Source: JADGNF01 sp964582085
GTDB lineage: Archaea; Thermoproteota; Bathyarchaeia; Bathyarchaeales; Bathycorpusculaceae
Length of the DNA stretch: 64,000 nt
Assembly (NCBI GenBank): GCA_964582085.1
Contig: CAZOPV010000020.1
Span: 1 to 64,000 of the forward strand
Direction: 5' to 3'
The translations under genes and the position numbers were made by a program. Positions 35,162 to 44,104 of this stretch are shown piece after piece (position 1 is the first letter of the stretch; each line of letters begins with the position of its first letter). The notes beneath the pieces were generated by a model that made no database searches, was not told the origin of the DNA, and worked only from the letters and a program-made list of their open reading frames with translations.

Positions 35162-35662
35162 ATGACTAAAATAATTCCTCATTTGGGAGCACACAAACCG
35201 ATGACAATAGAGCCCAAAATCAGAAATATAGTATTGGCTTCGGGAGTATTCGATTTACTCCACTTGGGACATGTAAAGTTTCTGGAGGAAGCAAAAAAAG
35301 CTGGCGGCGAAAACGCAGAATTAGTTGTCATCATCGCACGTGACACCACAGTAGAGAAAATGAAAGGAGCAAGACCTGTGATGCCTGAAAATCAACGTCG
35401 CGCATTAGTGGAAGCACTAAAAATAGTAGATGAAGCAGTACTGGGTCTTGAACAATTTGATATAGGCGAAGTTATCGAAAAAATCAAGCCCGCCGTTATC
35501 GCATTAGGATATGACCAGACAGGAATGGAGCAGCAAGTGAAAAAATACATTGAAAAGCATAAACTGAAAATCAAAGTGGTACACATCAGTAAGTTTGAAG
35601 AAGATGAACTAGACAGCTCCTCAAAAATAAGAAAAAAAATTGTTGAAAAATTTGCCAGATGA
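35162..35662 (+). CDS. ribL: Archaeal FAD synthetase RibL
   Basis: Transfers AMP to FMN to make FAD; a nucleotidyltransferase of the cytidylyltransferase class. The signature HLGH is in GVFDLLHLGHVKFLEEAK, and the ending carries SSKIRKKI, the second class motif. At 166 residues it is slightly long; the first 20 residues may be untranslated, with ATG at 35201 (MTIEPK). Overlaps the rhomboid gene by four bases. Confidence 0.93.
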   Translation: MTKIIPHLGAHKPMTIEPKIRNIVLASGVFDLLHLGHVKFLEEAKKAGGENAELVVIIARDTTVEKMKGARPVMPENQRRALVEALKIVDEAVLGLEQFDIGEVIEKIKPAVIALGYDQTGMEQQVKKYIEKHKLKIKVVHISKFEEDELDSSSKIRKKIVEKFAR

Positions 35663-36279
35663 ACAAAATGAAAAGCAGCCAGCAATACCGCATAACATAT
35701 GTTTTGATTGCGATAAACATAGCCGTCTACGTCTACACGTCAATTGTGGGTGGAGACGCCCTAAACACAAGCTTTGATATGATAGTGCAGTATGGACAAG
35801 TCAACGGCTTAGTCCTCGGCTATGGCTATTATCATCAGCTGTTCACATCAATGTTTGTACACGTCACTATTGTACATTTAGCAGGGAACATGCTGTTTCT
35901 GCTAATTTTCGGCTTACGAGCAGAAGAACTGTTCTCCCTACCCGAATATCTACTCATCTACTTCTTGGGAGGCTTAGCAGGCAATTTATTATCATTGGGC
36001 TTTCTCCCCCCATGGGTACCCTCAGCTGGAGCCTCAGGAGCGATTTTCGCCATGTTTGGCGCCTGCAGCATCTACATCCGCCGAACCGTAGGGCAGTCAA
36101 TCCTAGGCGCATTGATTTTCGCGTTTTTCCTCTTGCTGATCAGTTCAGGACCCGAAGTAAACAACATGGCTCACCTAGGCGGTTTAGTGGCGGGTTTACT
36201 TATAGGGTACCTTTTAGCATTAAAACAAAAACCTGAAACTGCATATGCCTACAGCTATTCTTACACTACACCATTTTAG
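35659..36279 (+). CDS. Rhomboid intramembrane serine protease
   Basis: Cleaves membrane proteins within the bilayer. 206 residues with six hydrophobic segments; the nucleophile Ser is in PSAGASGAIFAMFGA and the His in VNNMAHLGGLVAGLLIG. The conserved HxxxN region HLAGNMLFLLIFG is present. It is co-translated with ribL, an odd partner, so the link is probably only transcriptional. Confidence 0.93.
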   Translation: MNKMKSSQQYRITYVLIAINIAVYVYTSIVGGDALNTSFDMIVQYGQVNGLVLGYGYYHQLFTSMFVHVTIVHLAGNMLFLLIFGLRAEELFSLPEYLLIYFLGGLAGNLLSLGFLPPWVPSAGASGAIFAMFGACSIYIRRTVGQSILGALIFAFFLLLISSGPEVNNMAHLGGLVAGLLIGYLLALKQKPETAYAYSYSYTTPF

Positions 36280-36280
36280 A

Positions 36281-36970
36281 TTAGGGTAAAGCCAAAATTT
36301 CCACTTTCACTTTGTTACCATCTTTAAGGTTAAGCTGCTTTCGTAAACAAAAAGGCGCAATAATTTCAAGGACAGAAGCATCATAATGGCTACGTAACGC
36401 AGAAATCAGGGCACCTTTAACCTTGTTTTCAATCAGAATGGGATAACATTTGACTACACCAAAAGTGCGATCCTCACTTCTGAAACCTTCCACGTGGATA
36501 GCTGGATATGCTTCTAATTCGGTGCGAGCTTGGATGTCATAGTCGGTTGTAAGTTTAATGTTTAATGTTCCAGGATAAGGATCAAAACCAAGTTTTTCTA
36601 TGAATTGCTTACGGTACGGGTCTTTTGCTATGTAATAAGCACCTTCACCTAAGCCTGTAAAAACTGTACCCTCAAGAGTAATACTAGGCGAATAAGGCGC
36701 TTCCATAAGAAGTTTAAGGTTTGCATACACCTTTTGAAGCGCCCCCATGCCCTTTGGCTCGATTTTTATTAAGCAACCTTCATGAATAATTTTACGTTTT
36801 ATCCAGCCTTTTCGCTCCAGTTCAATAAGATATCGGGAAGCAGTCTGCTGACTTACCCCCAATTTCTCAGCCAAATATTCTGTTGAAATCTTGGTAGTTC
36901 TCTTATGAGCACCCACCTCAGCTAATTTTACAACAGTAAAAATTTGGCGCCACTCATGAGGGTCAATCAT
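36281..36970 (-). CDS. rbkR: RbkR, CTP-dependent riboflavin kinase and transcription regulator
   Basis: 229 residues in two parts. Residues 1-85 are a winged helix (STEYLAEKLGVSQQTASRYL), and residues 95-229 are the archaeal CTP-dependent riboflavin kinase (GLGEGAYYIAKDPYRKQF, then GFDPYPGTLNIKL). Such fusions are known to make FMN and to repress riboflavin genes. A long inverted repeat flanks its TATA box at 37010-37048, so autoregulation is likely. Confidence 0.94.
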   Translation of the reverse strand: MIDPHEWRQIFTVVKLAEVGAHKRTTKISTEYLAEKLGVSQQTASRYLIELERKGWIKRKIIHEGCLIKIEPKGMGALQKVYANLKLLMEAPYSPSITLEGTVFTGLGEGAYYIAKDPYRKQFIEKLGFDPYPGTLNIKLTTDYDIQARTELEAYPAIHVEGFRSEDRTFGVVKCYPILIENKVKGALISALRSHYDASVLEIIAPFCLRKQLNLKDGNKVKVEILALP

Positions 36971-37009
36971 TTTTTTACCAACAGGCAGGAATTGAATATT
37001 TGAGTATAG

Positions 37010-37048
37010 TAGGTGAGTCCATATTTAAACGACACGACAACTCACCTA
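37010..37048. promoter_or_regulatory. Inverted repeat flanking the rbkR TATA box
   Basis: TAGGTGAGT (37010-37018) and ACTCACCTA (37040-37048) are perfect 9-bp inverted copies separated by 21 bases. The spacer contains a TATA-like TTTAAATA on the minus strand in front of rbkR. It is a candidate RbkR operator; the right arm overlaps the last codon of coaD. Confidence 0.6.
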
Positions 37049-37519
37049 TATTTTGAGTAAACGACCCTCCTTATCCATTTCGCCTTTCCGTATACGTGTA
37101 GTAGATATGGGTGTACAGTTTTGGGAGGGAACCATGCTAACCGTAATTATAGTCAAAGGCAAAAGGGCGGCTTTCTGCCGCAGTTCGTTGATTTTTAATG
37201 CGGTACACCGGGTTTCTTCGCTAACCACCAATGCTTCAAGGTATGGATCATTAATTGAGGTACCATATGCATTATCTAAGGCTACAACTTCAGTTCTGCT
37301 CCATAAATCTGAATCCCTAAGAAAAGCCTCCAAATTTTTCAGCCGCTCACAGTAAGCCGCAGTTATGTGGGGTTTGTTCAGTTGATTAACAAGCATATCA
37401 GAACTTAAGCCAATTACAACGTGGTCTCCCACTTCAAAAGCCTTCAAAAGCAACGTTTTATGACCACGATGCAACTCATCAAAGGTTCCTCCAACAGCCA
37501 CCTTTTTAAACCGTCTCAT
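37046..37519 (-). CDS. coaD: Phosphopantetheine adenylyltransferase
   Basis: 157 residues of the archaeal/eukaryote-type enzyme that makes dephospho-CoA. The nucleotide motif is GGTFDELHRGHKTLL at the start and ISTTRIRKGE near the end. It follows pantoate kinase with a 14-base overlap, so it is part of a CoA operon with the ECF gene. Confidence 0.93.
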   Translation of the reverse strand: MRRFKKVAVGGTFDELHRGHKTLLLKAFEVGDHVVIGLSSDMLVNQLNKPHITAAYCERLKNLEAFLRDSDLWSRTEVVALDNAYGTSINDPYLEALVVSEETRCTALKINELRQKAALLPLTIITVSMVPSQNCTPISTTRIRKGEMDKEGRLLKI

Positions 37520-38456
37520 TTACACCCACCAATCTTGCGCCTTGAAAGTCCAACTCACTAACAAGGATGTTCTTTTTTGGTAAAATCTGTTTAAAAGCTT
37601 CAGCCACAGCTGCAGCGTTTTCCTTAAAGGCAACAGCATGAATTGCCTCTCCGAGCATGTTTTGAGCATAGCCAATTGCACCAGCTTTTTTTGCAAGGTG
37701 AGCAAGCTGTTTAACACGTTCAGTTGTAAAACCTGTTTTTTCAGAAAAATCCCAGCAACAAGCCAAAAAATTTTCTAAACTGGGCTCATCTAAAATAGCA
37801 TCTAAGGTTTCGCGTCCATACCGATTGATCTCAACTCGTTTCTCTTCAGAAGACAAAATCTGCCTTGTAGGAGTTGGACCAAAAAATCCCACAACCACAG
37901 CATAGTCAGGACTTAAGGGGATTCGGTCAATAACACCTATTCCTGGTGCCCCAGGCTCAACAGTTATTACGCAACCACTAACCATTAAAGGTCCGACGGT
38001 ACCTAACCCTGTCTTACATAATATCTCGGCAACATGCGCAATTTTTCCAATTTGATTAAAAGTTAAGGTTAAATCCAAAGCTTTAGAGAAAGCCAACGCT
38101 GCAGTTAAAGCTCCGGCCGCGCTTGTTCCAAAGCCTGCGCCGATCGGAACACAGATTTCATGATGAACTATCACGTCATACTTGTTCTCGGTCTTATCGA
38201 GGAGCAAACGCAAAGTGGCCTTTGTTGTTTCAGCTTCAGGTGCCACTTTCCCATTCAGAAAAACGCGGATGCTATTCTGTTTGGCTTCAGAAAGAGAAAC
38301 TTCGGTTAAAACACCGTGTTGAAGACCAAATCCACCCCCACGGGCACCTATCCTTTCAGGGTCAGTTATGGGAATGCCAGCATCCGTGTGGTCGCAAATT
38401 TCAAAGAAACTAGAAAGACCTGCTGGAGCAAACGCTTTTGCAGTTTTAAACATCAT
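37506..38456 (-). CDS. Pantoate kinase
   Basis: Phosphorylates pantoate in the archaeal route to CoA. A GHMP kinase with the phosphate loop VPIGAGFGTSAAGALTAAL. I choose the ATG at 38456 (316 residues), giving a four-base overlap with the ECF gene; an upstream extension to 38510 is unlike relatives. Next is coaD. Confidence 0.92.
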   Translation of the reverse strand: MMFKTAKAFAPAGLSSFFEICDHTDAGIPITDPERIGARGGGFGLQHGVLTEVSLSEAKQNSIRVFLNGKVAPEAETTKATLRLLLDKTENKYDVIVHHEICVPIGAGFGTSAAGALTAALAFSKALDLTLTFNQIGKIAHVAEILCKTGLGTVGPLMVSGCVITVEPGAPGIGVIDRIPLSPDYAVVVGFFGPTPTRQILSSEEKRVEINRYGRETLDAILDEPSLENFLACCWDFSEKTGFTTERVKQLAHLAKKAGAIGYAQNMLGEAIHAVAFKENAAAVAEAFKQILPKKNILVSELDFQGARLVGVNETV

Positions 38457-39214
38457 TTCGCCTTTTCGTCTTTTGTATAAAAACGAAGGTGGGGGAAAGC
38501 CTTTTGGCAAGCCTTAATTATAGGAGGCCCGAGCAACAAAACAAAGGGAATTTCAGTGGCAAATGTCCACACAAATATTAAAGGAACCAAGGACGCTGAA
38601 AGTGGCGACGCAAAATAACCTGTGGGCGAAAAGAAAAGTTGACTATATGCCCAAACAGCAACAGCAACTATAGCGGCACCAACACCCATTCCGATAACGC
38701 TACCCACCCCGAAGCTTCGGAATTCACGCCAGTATTTTGTCATTAAAGCAAATAAAACCAGACTCACGCCCACCAGAGATACAAAGAGGGCAACGGTTAC
38801 AATTGTAGAAAATGGTGCAAAACCAGATGACTCCACTGGCAACAACAAAGTTGGCAACAGCAAACCAGCCAAAATGATTATTGTCCCAATTACTAAGCCT
38901 ACAAGGATTTTTTTTCGGTTAAGGTTTCTTCTTGAAAGGTAACCTATTACAAAAAAAACGGTGAAGTTTGCTGTAACGCCAGCCGTCAGGCTTAGAAGAG
39001 GATCACCATGAAAAGCTAGATCCCTGATAAATATACCGATGGCTGCACCAAGACCCCCAACCCAAGGTCCAAAAAGAACTGCAAAAACGGCAGGTATAAA
39101 AGCGGCAGGCCAGAAGGCTACGCCTCCAAAAGTAAGACCAAAACTTGTTAAATAACCAACGACTGCGTAAAGTGCAGCGCAAATTGCGATTATCGCCACG
39201 TTGAAAGCTTTCAT
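38453..39214 (-). CDS. ECF transporter S component, CoA-pathway linked
   Basis: A 253-residue integral membrane protein with about six hydrophobic segments. The opening AFNVAIIAICAALYAVVGYL and VAFWPAAFIPAVFAVLFGPW are typical of ECF substrate-binding subunits. Being first in the operon with pantoate kinase and coaD, it might bring in a pantothenate-like precursor. The ECF energising module is not in the window. Confidence 0.85.
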   Translation of the reverse strand: MKAFNVAIIAICAALYAVVGYLTSFGLTFGGVAFWPAAFIPAVFAVLFGPWVGGLGAAIGIFIRDLAFHGDPLLSLTAGVTANFTVFFVIGYLSRRNLNRKKILVGLVIGTIIILAGLLLPTLLLPVESSGFAPFSTIVTVALFVSLVGVSLVLFALMTKYWREFRSFGVGSVIGMGVGAAIVAVAVWAYSQLFFSPTGYFASPLSASLVPLIFVWTFATEIPFVLLLGPPIIKACQKAFPHLRFYTKDEKAK

Positions 39215-39558
39215 GCGATATTTGCCCCCGTGTTTTTAATTAATAATCCCTTCAAAATGGGGACTCATTAAATAAGATTATCCTATGAACTGTTTAAACA
39301 TGTTTAAACATGTATCGTATTAATCTTAGATGAAGACAGAGTACTTTGGTTCTCAAGCAAATGGCTACTAACAAAGTCTCAGCTATTTTCAAAAAATCAG
39401 GTTTTATGTGAACCTGAAAAGACTTGGGCACTGGAATATTTTCCAGCAGCTTTAATTGTGAAGACTCATAGCTACAACAAAAGAGGGGGCACATTCATTT
39501 TAAATTTAACCTATCAACAACCACCCAAACAAAAAATTTGCTGATAAAATGAGGGCAA
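39215..39558. other. Intergenic stretch with a tandem palindrome
   Basis: TGTTTAAACA occurs twice in direct tandem at 39291-39310, upstream of the ECF gene. The rest contains no recognised gene. Confidence 0.5.
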
Positions 39559-39900
39559 CTATTTTTTGTGCCTTCTGATTCGGTCTTGCCTTTGAGATAT
39601 CATGCGCCAATCGCGTTTTCTCTGGGTTTGTACAGTGAAGCGATCGTATCTTGGAGGAGGGGGAACTGCCTCTTTTCGGTAACGAGAAATGTTACGATAA
39701 AAAGTCTCAGAGCTAATGATGTTGTTCTTCAGATCCTCGATGTTTTTGTTTAAGTCAAGTTTTTCTTCATCACTTCTTGCAGAGTCAAAAACTTCGGAAT
39801 AAACTAAATAGGCAGCATGGAAAGGAAAATTTGACAGGTCATCGATAAGGAGTTTTTCAATTGCGGGTTGTGGGGGGTTTTTTGGTGATGGTTCAGTCAT
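39559..39900 (-). CDS. Unknown 113-residue protein
   Basis: No family recognised. Proline-rich start (PSPKNPPQPA), a central helical region (RSDEEKLDLNKNIEDLKNNI) and a basic end rich in Arg (RQDRIRRHKK). It may bind nucleic acid, but this is only compositional. Confidence 0.6.
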   Translation of the reverse strand: MTEPSPKNPPQPAIEKLLIDDLSNFPFHAAYLVYSEVFDSARSDEEKLDLNKNIEDLKNNIISSETFYRNISRYRKEAVPPPPRYDRFTVQTQRKRDWRMISQRQDRIRRHKK

Positions 39901-39967
39901 GTTTATTCAAGCTTCAACGTTAAGAGAAGTAGCAGACTTCTTTATAGCTTTTACAGATACCAAAAGT

Positions 39968-40159
39968 TTATTCTGGACTGTCAAATCCATGCTCTAAGCG
40001 ACCATGGTCTTTCCTGAACTTGTCGAGATGCTCAGTTTTAGAAGTCCCGTAAGTTTTCAAGTGTTTTTGCAGATCTATTTCGTTGCAAAAACAGCAAGGG
40101 CAAAACGGACATTTTGATAAGTTATTAGTGTTGTGTTCGTGGAGGTTTTTCTCTTCCAT
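39968..40159 (-). CDS. Small C2H2-like zinc finger protein
   Basis: 63 residues with CPFCPCCFCNEIDLQKHLKT followed by KTEH, fitting a C2H2 finger (Cys-x2-Cys, later His and His). It starts with ATG after a short leader. Such archaeal fingers are often nucleic-acid binding; target unknown. Confidence 0.68.
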   Translation of the reverse strand: MEEKNLHEHNTNNLSKCPFCPCCFCNEIDLQKHLKTYGTSKTEHLDKFRKDHGRLEHGFDSPE

Positions 40160-40310
40160 GCCTATCGCTCGCAGATAACTCCATATAAATTTGAATATGG
40201 CACAGTTACCCTAAATAAGGTTAATGCAAATCCAATAACCACCAAGCATTATTTGAAATAAGACAAAACACAACACTGCAAACAGAGAAGATGATATGTA
40301 GGCACTTGAA

Positions 40311-40967
40311 ATGTACAACGTGAAACTCAAAGTAAAGAGTATTCTTTTAGATTTAGATGGAACAATATTAGATACTAAAGATGCCTATGTTACAGCCGCA
40401 AAAAACGCTTTCAAGAAACTAGGTCTTACTGAACCTACAAACAGTGTCGCGTTGGAGATCCCAAAACGGATAGAACAAAAACTACCACTAACAGACCTCG
40501 TAGGAGTTGACTCCTCACGATTCTTAGATGTTTATCTTAAAGAGTTCTACGATATATCATCAGACAAAACATGCCCCTTTCCCCATGTAGCAGAAACTCT
40601 TGCAGAGTTATCTCAAAAGGCAAAACTTGCAATCATAACTATGCGTTTTGTTCCTAAAGAAATTGTTATCAAAGAACTGAAGCAATTCGGCTTAGAGGGA
40701 TACTTCAATCAGGTGTTTACAGCATTAGACACAGACAAACCTAAGCCTTCGCCGGAAGCACTCCTCAAAGCTGTAAAAGCCATGGATGCACACATTCATG
40801 AATGCGCCATAGTGGGCGACTCAGTGATTGATATACAAGCAGGAAAAGCGGCTAAAACAAACACGATTGCCGTGCTTTCCGGCCTTTATTCACATGAAGA
40901 ACTCGCTAAAACAAACCCAGATCTAATAATAAAGGGAATAGAAGATTTACCCACAGTTATAAATTAA
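40311..40967 (+). CDS. HAD-family hydrolase
   Basis: A 218-residue phosphatase-like protein. The nucleophile is in LLDLDGTILDT, the Ser/Thr motif near KLAIITMRF, the Lys in DKPKPSPEALL, and the acidic pair in CAIVGDSVIDIQAGK. The cap is of the small helical kind. Substrate is unknown (phosphoglycolate-type is common). Confidence 0.9.
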   Translation: MYNVKLKVKSILLDLDGTILDTKDAYVTAAKNAFKKLGLTEPTNSVALEIPKRIEQKLPLTDLVGVDSSRFLDVYLKEFYDISSDKTCPFPHVAETLAELSQKAKLAIITMRFVPKEIVIKELKQFGLEGYFNQVFTALDTDKPKPSPEALLKAVKAMDAHIHECAIVGDSVIDIQAGKAAKTNTIAVLSGLYSHEELAKTNPDLIIKGIEDLPTVIN

Positions 40968-41072
40968 AGAAATTTTCATATTTCTAAGGTCGAAATATTG
41001 CTGAAAACCGCCTAAACCAGTTATATGTGAATGGGGAAATAGGTTAATTAAAGCCAATATTGCATACTTAAT

Positions 41073-41717
41073 ATGGAGAAGGCTTCAGAGTCGGAAGTTG
41101 CTATGAACTTTGTAGAAATAATCCTGACAGAAAAATTGAAAGAAGCAGATCCAGCACTAGACATTCTAGGTTCTGACAAAAAAGTACTACAAGTAGCATC
41201 CCAAGACTTCACCAATTACCTCAAGAACCATTGGAATCTCGTTGGCAAAGAGTCAAACAACTGGGAACTTGCAGATAAAATAGAACAATTCTTCAAGGAG
41301 AACCCAGTAGAATTTGAAACCTACATTACCATTTGGACAGGCATCTGGCTGAAAAAATGGAAAGAGCGCGTCAAGTTACTCATCGGTAACCAAAACCCTA
41401 ACAAGTGGAATAAAATCTCCAAGACACTCACAGACGCAGAACCATTATGGAGAAAATTAAACTACAAACAAGAAATCATGGAAATAGTAATTTCCACCCT
41501 AGTGAAGAATGGAGAAATCTGCGGAACCGAAATTTTAGCGGAAAACATTCTGAAGTTGGAGTTAGGCGAGAAGAAAAACCAATTTATGCTAAATGAAAAA
41601 GAACAAACGTTGGCTGTACTTAACAATGCACTACGTAAAGCGCGAGATATGGCTCAGAGCAAAGGTCCTCTGATTTTCGTTAAAATTGACAAAGGCTACT
41701 ACAACTCAGTAAACTAA
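41073..41717 (+). CDS. Unknown 214-residue protein
   Basis: Not recognised. Largely helical with a central aromatic region (WTGIWLKKWKERVKLLIG) and a C-terminal part that could be a winged helix (LVKNGEICGTEILAENIL, then PLIFVKIDKGYYN). It stands alone and is followed by a clear terminator hairpin. Confidence 0.65.
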   Translation: MEKASESEVAMNFVEIILTEKLKEADPALDILGSDKKVLQVASQDFTNYLKNHWNLVGKESNNWELADKIEQFFKENPVEFETYITIWTGIWLKKWKERVKLLIGNQNPNKWNKISKTLTDAEPLWRKLNYKQEIMEIVISTLVKNGEICGTEILAENILKLELGEKKNQFMLNEKEQTLAVLNNALRKARDMAQSKGPLIFVKIDKGYYNSVN

Positions 41718-41750
41718 AAGAGGAAAATATCAACTATAGCCTCTTTTTTA
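41716..41750 (+). terminator. Terminator after the 214-residue gene
   Basis: AAAAGAGG and CCTCTTTT (8-bp stem, 16-base loop) are followed by T-rich sequence, starting at the stop codon. Confidence 0.55.
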
Positions 41751-41967
41751 TAACAAAGAATCAAACATTGCCCTAACCTTTGAATATCGCTTGTTTGTTG
41801 CAGAACTTGAAATAAGAAAACATCGCATAGCGGAAAATCTACTCACAAAAACAATAGTACACTAATTTGACATAAATTGCAGACAAAACACACATAACTC
41901 AAACTACCGTACTATACAAACTAAAATTCACAAAAAACTTTTTTAGATGACGATAATAGAGGAGACA

Positions 41968-41989
41968 GCTAGACTAATCTTTGTCTAGC
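41968..41989 (-). terminator. Hairpin across the eL37 stop
   Basis: GCTAGAC and GTCTAGC form a 7-bp stem with an 8-base loop. It spans the last five codons and the stop of eL37. It could end or stabilise the transcript. Confidence 0.35.
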
Positions 41990-42166
41990 CAACGTCTTAG
42001 TTTGCCACTTGTAGCTTCTAATAGTGGCGGATTCCCCGTAGCCACACGCTGCACAACGCTTATGACGGACATGGTATGCACGTCTACCGCAACGCCTGCA
42101 TTTTATGTGGACAACTTTACCTTGACGTTTACCCTGTGATGGAGTACCTTTACCCAACTTTGTCAC
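41969..42166 (-). CDS. rpl37e: Ribosomal protein eL37
   Basis: 65-residue zinc-binding large-subunit protein. It has GKGTPSQGKRQGK, the zinc ribbon CRRCGRRAYHVRHKRCAACG, and the basic end. It overlaps the LSm gene by four bases, and the LSm-eL37 pair is a well-known archaeal arrangement. Confidence 0.97.
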   Translation of the reverse strand: MTKLGKGTPSQGKRQGKVVHIKCRRCGRRAYHVRHKRCAACGYGESATIRSYKWQTKTLARQRLV

Positions 42167-42390
42167 CTAGGAGGAGGCGATATAAGTACAACGTTGTCTC
42201 CACGGACAATTATCAAGCCTAGCTTACGTTGGTTTTCAACTTCTGTTGTATCCTCGGTTTCTTCCAGAACCAAATTAAGATGTTGATCAAAACCCTTTAG
42301 TCTGCCACGTAGGCTTTTGCCGCCTTTTAGGCGTACCAGCACTATTTTGCTCAAGTTTTGCTCAAGGATTTCAGTGGTCATTTCGCTCAT
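42163..42390 (-). CDS. Sm-like (LSm) protein
   Basis: 75 residues with the Sm1 segment VRLKGGKSLRGRLKGFDQHLN and the Sm2 end LIIVRGDNVVLISPP. It should assemble into a ring that binds U-rich RNA. First gene of the LSm-eL37 operon. Confidence 0.96.
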   Translation of the reverse strand: MSEMTTEILEQNLSKIVLVRLKGGKSLRGRLKGFDQHLNLVLEETEDTTEVENQRKLGLIIVRGDNVVLISPPPR

Positions 42391-42536
42391 TTAAAGACCC
42401 TTCGTATTGTTCGCTTCTATACTTAAACTCTTAACATTTAAACCTATCTAAGCCATAAACACCATGTTACTGTAAAAGTCTATTAAGCCGGAAAAAATCT
42501 ACTTTTAGCAAATTAAACTTAAAAAGGGGCGCAACT

Positions 42537-43337
42537 TTGACTGAACAATTATTCCAAGTGCTTCTTTTCGGTTTACTCCAAGGGATAACTGAGTGGCTAC
42601 CAATTTCAAGCACGGCGCACTTGAAGTTAATTGACAAGTTTCTTATCAACTTGTCTATAACACCCCTCTTTAATCTTGTATTACACATAGGCACCTTAAT
42701 AGCCGTCGTATTCTTTTTTAGAAGAGACATACAAAACATTCTTTCGGCACTTATTAGGTTTGATTTCAAATCAGAAAGTGGCGCCCTTATACCGCCAATT
42801 ATAGTAGCAACAGTACCCACCGCTGCCATCGGGCTTGTTTACGTCTTGCTTTTAGGGGAAGCTTTTCAGACAATACCGATCATAGCTGTGACGTTTCTTG
42901 TAGGTGCTACCATTGTTTATAGCTCTAGATTTGGACAGGAAAAAACTGAAAAAATAGCTTACAAAAACGTGATACTGATAGGTATCGCACAGGGTTTTGC
43001 TGTATTCCCAGGGCTCTCGCGAAGTGGGGTAACTATATCCACAGCGCTACTTCTTGGTTTTCGAAAAGAAACCGCGTTTAAATTCTCTTTTCTCCTATCT
43101 ATACCAGCTATTATCGGCGATTTCATCGTAGAAGCGTATAATCAACGCGGGGCACTCTCCACAACTAGCATAGACCCAATAAACATAATCGCGGGTTTCG
43201 CTATAGCCATAGTAGGAGGCTACTTGGCTTTAAGACTAGTAGCAAAAACCGTTAAAAGCAAAAAGTTCCATTATTTTGCACTCTACACAGGAACACTCGG
43301 AACTATACTTCTAATTTCATCAATACTCATACTCTAG
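42537..43337 (+). CDS. uppP: Undecaprenyl-diphosphate phosphatase-like protein UppP/BacA
   Basis: A membrane phosphatase that recycles polyprenyl carriers, here likely dolichol-type lipids for glycosylation. It is 266 residues from a TTG start. The catalytic stretches are LQGITEWLPISSTAHL and VFPGLSRSGVTIST. About eight membrane segments. No close operon partner; the VTT protein follows after 77 bases. Confidence 0.93.
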   Translation: MTEQLFQVLLFGLLQGITEWLPISSTAHLKLIDKFLINLSITPLFNLVLHIGTLIAVVFFFRRDIQNILSALIRFDFKSESGALIPPIIVATVPTAAIGLVYVLLLGEAFQTIPIIAVTFLVGATIVYSSRFGQEKTEKIAYKNVILIGIAQGFAVFPGLSRSGVTISTALLLGFRKETAFKFSFLLSIPAIIGDFIVEAYNQRGALSTTSIDPINIIAGFAIAIVGGYLALRLVAKTVKSKKFHYFALYTGTLGTILLISSILIL

Positions 43338-43414
43338 CAAACGCAATGCACTAAAATTGTCGCTCACCTTATAAAGTGCCTTTTGCCTTAGAATTGACAA
43401 ATATGTGAACCAGA

Positions 43415-44035
43415 ATGACAACGCTAATAGAGCTTACGCTAGTTTTTTTGAGCTCTTTTGGGTTCAATATGATACCCTTTGCTGGTCCATCCAACCTTTT
43501 TATTGCATCAACAGCAGCATTAACCATAAGCTCCACTGAACCCACAACTTTAGGAGCAATCGGTTTACTAGTAGCTTTAGGAGCATCAATCGCCAAAAGT
43601 GTGCACTACTTAGTCACCTTCTTTATAGGGAAACATTTAAACCCAAAAAAGCGCCAGCGACTAGACAAAGACGCGGAAAAAATCAAAGGCTGGGCATTCC
43701 TATTGCTCATTGCAGCCGCTGCCACACCAATCCCTGACGAACCAGTGGTTATACCGCTTGGATTGATGAAATACAGCCCAGTAAAGTTCTTCACTGCATT
43801 CTTTCTTGGAAAACTCTCAATAACGCTAGCAGGAGCATTTCTTGGCGCATGGACAAACAGCACTTTCTCGGAATTTCTCAGCCAAGAAGCAATGATTACA
43901 CTCTCGGTAGCTCTAACCATAATTGTCACCGTGATCTTGCTTAAAGTTGATGTTGCAGATTTTATTGAAAAAATTTTTAGACGAAAACCTAAAGCGACCA
44001 AACAAAACAAAGAAACTACCGCAACAAGCACTTAA
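43415..44035 (+). CDS. VTT-like (SNARE-associated/YqaA-type) membrane protein
   Basis: A 206-residue multi-span protein. It has SNLFIASTAALTISS, LVALGASIAKSVHYLVTFFIG, and the PDEPVVIPLGLMKYS segment typical of small DedA/VTT-like proteins. A role in lipid handling is possible, which would fit the UppP neighbour; this is inference. Confidence 0.75.
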   Translation: MTTLIELTLVFLSSFGFNMIPFAGPSNLFIASTAALTISSTEPTTLGAIGLLVALGASIAKSVHYLVTFFIGKHLNPKKRQRLDKDAEKIKGWAFLLLIAAAATPIPDEPVVIPLGLMKYSPVKFFTAFFLGKLSITLAGAFLGAWTNSTFSEFLSQEAMITLSVALTIIVTVILLKVDVADFIEKIFRRKPKATKQNKETTATST

Positions 44036-44104
44036 ACTTAGGAAAGTTAATTATGGACCAGCCTCATCACGCATAGCGAATAAATTCCAAATTGAGAGAC
44101 ACAC

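Noticed and set aside
39291..39313. CRISPR-like repeats
   Set aside because: Two adjacent copies only, 10 bp each, with no spacers; no CRISPR array or cas gene is seen in the window.
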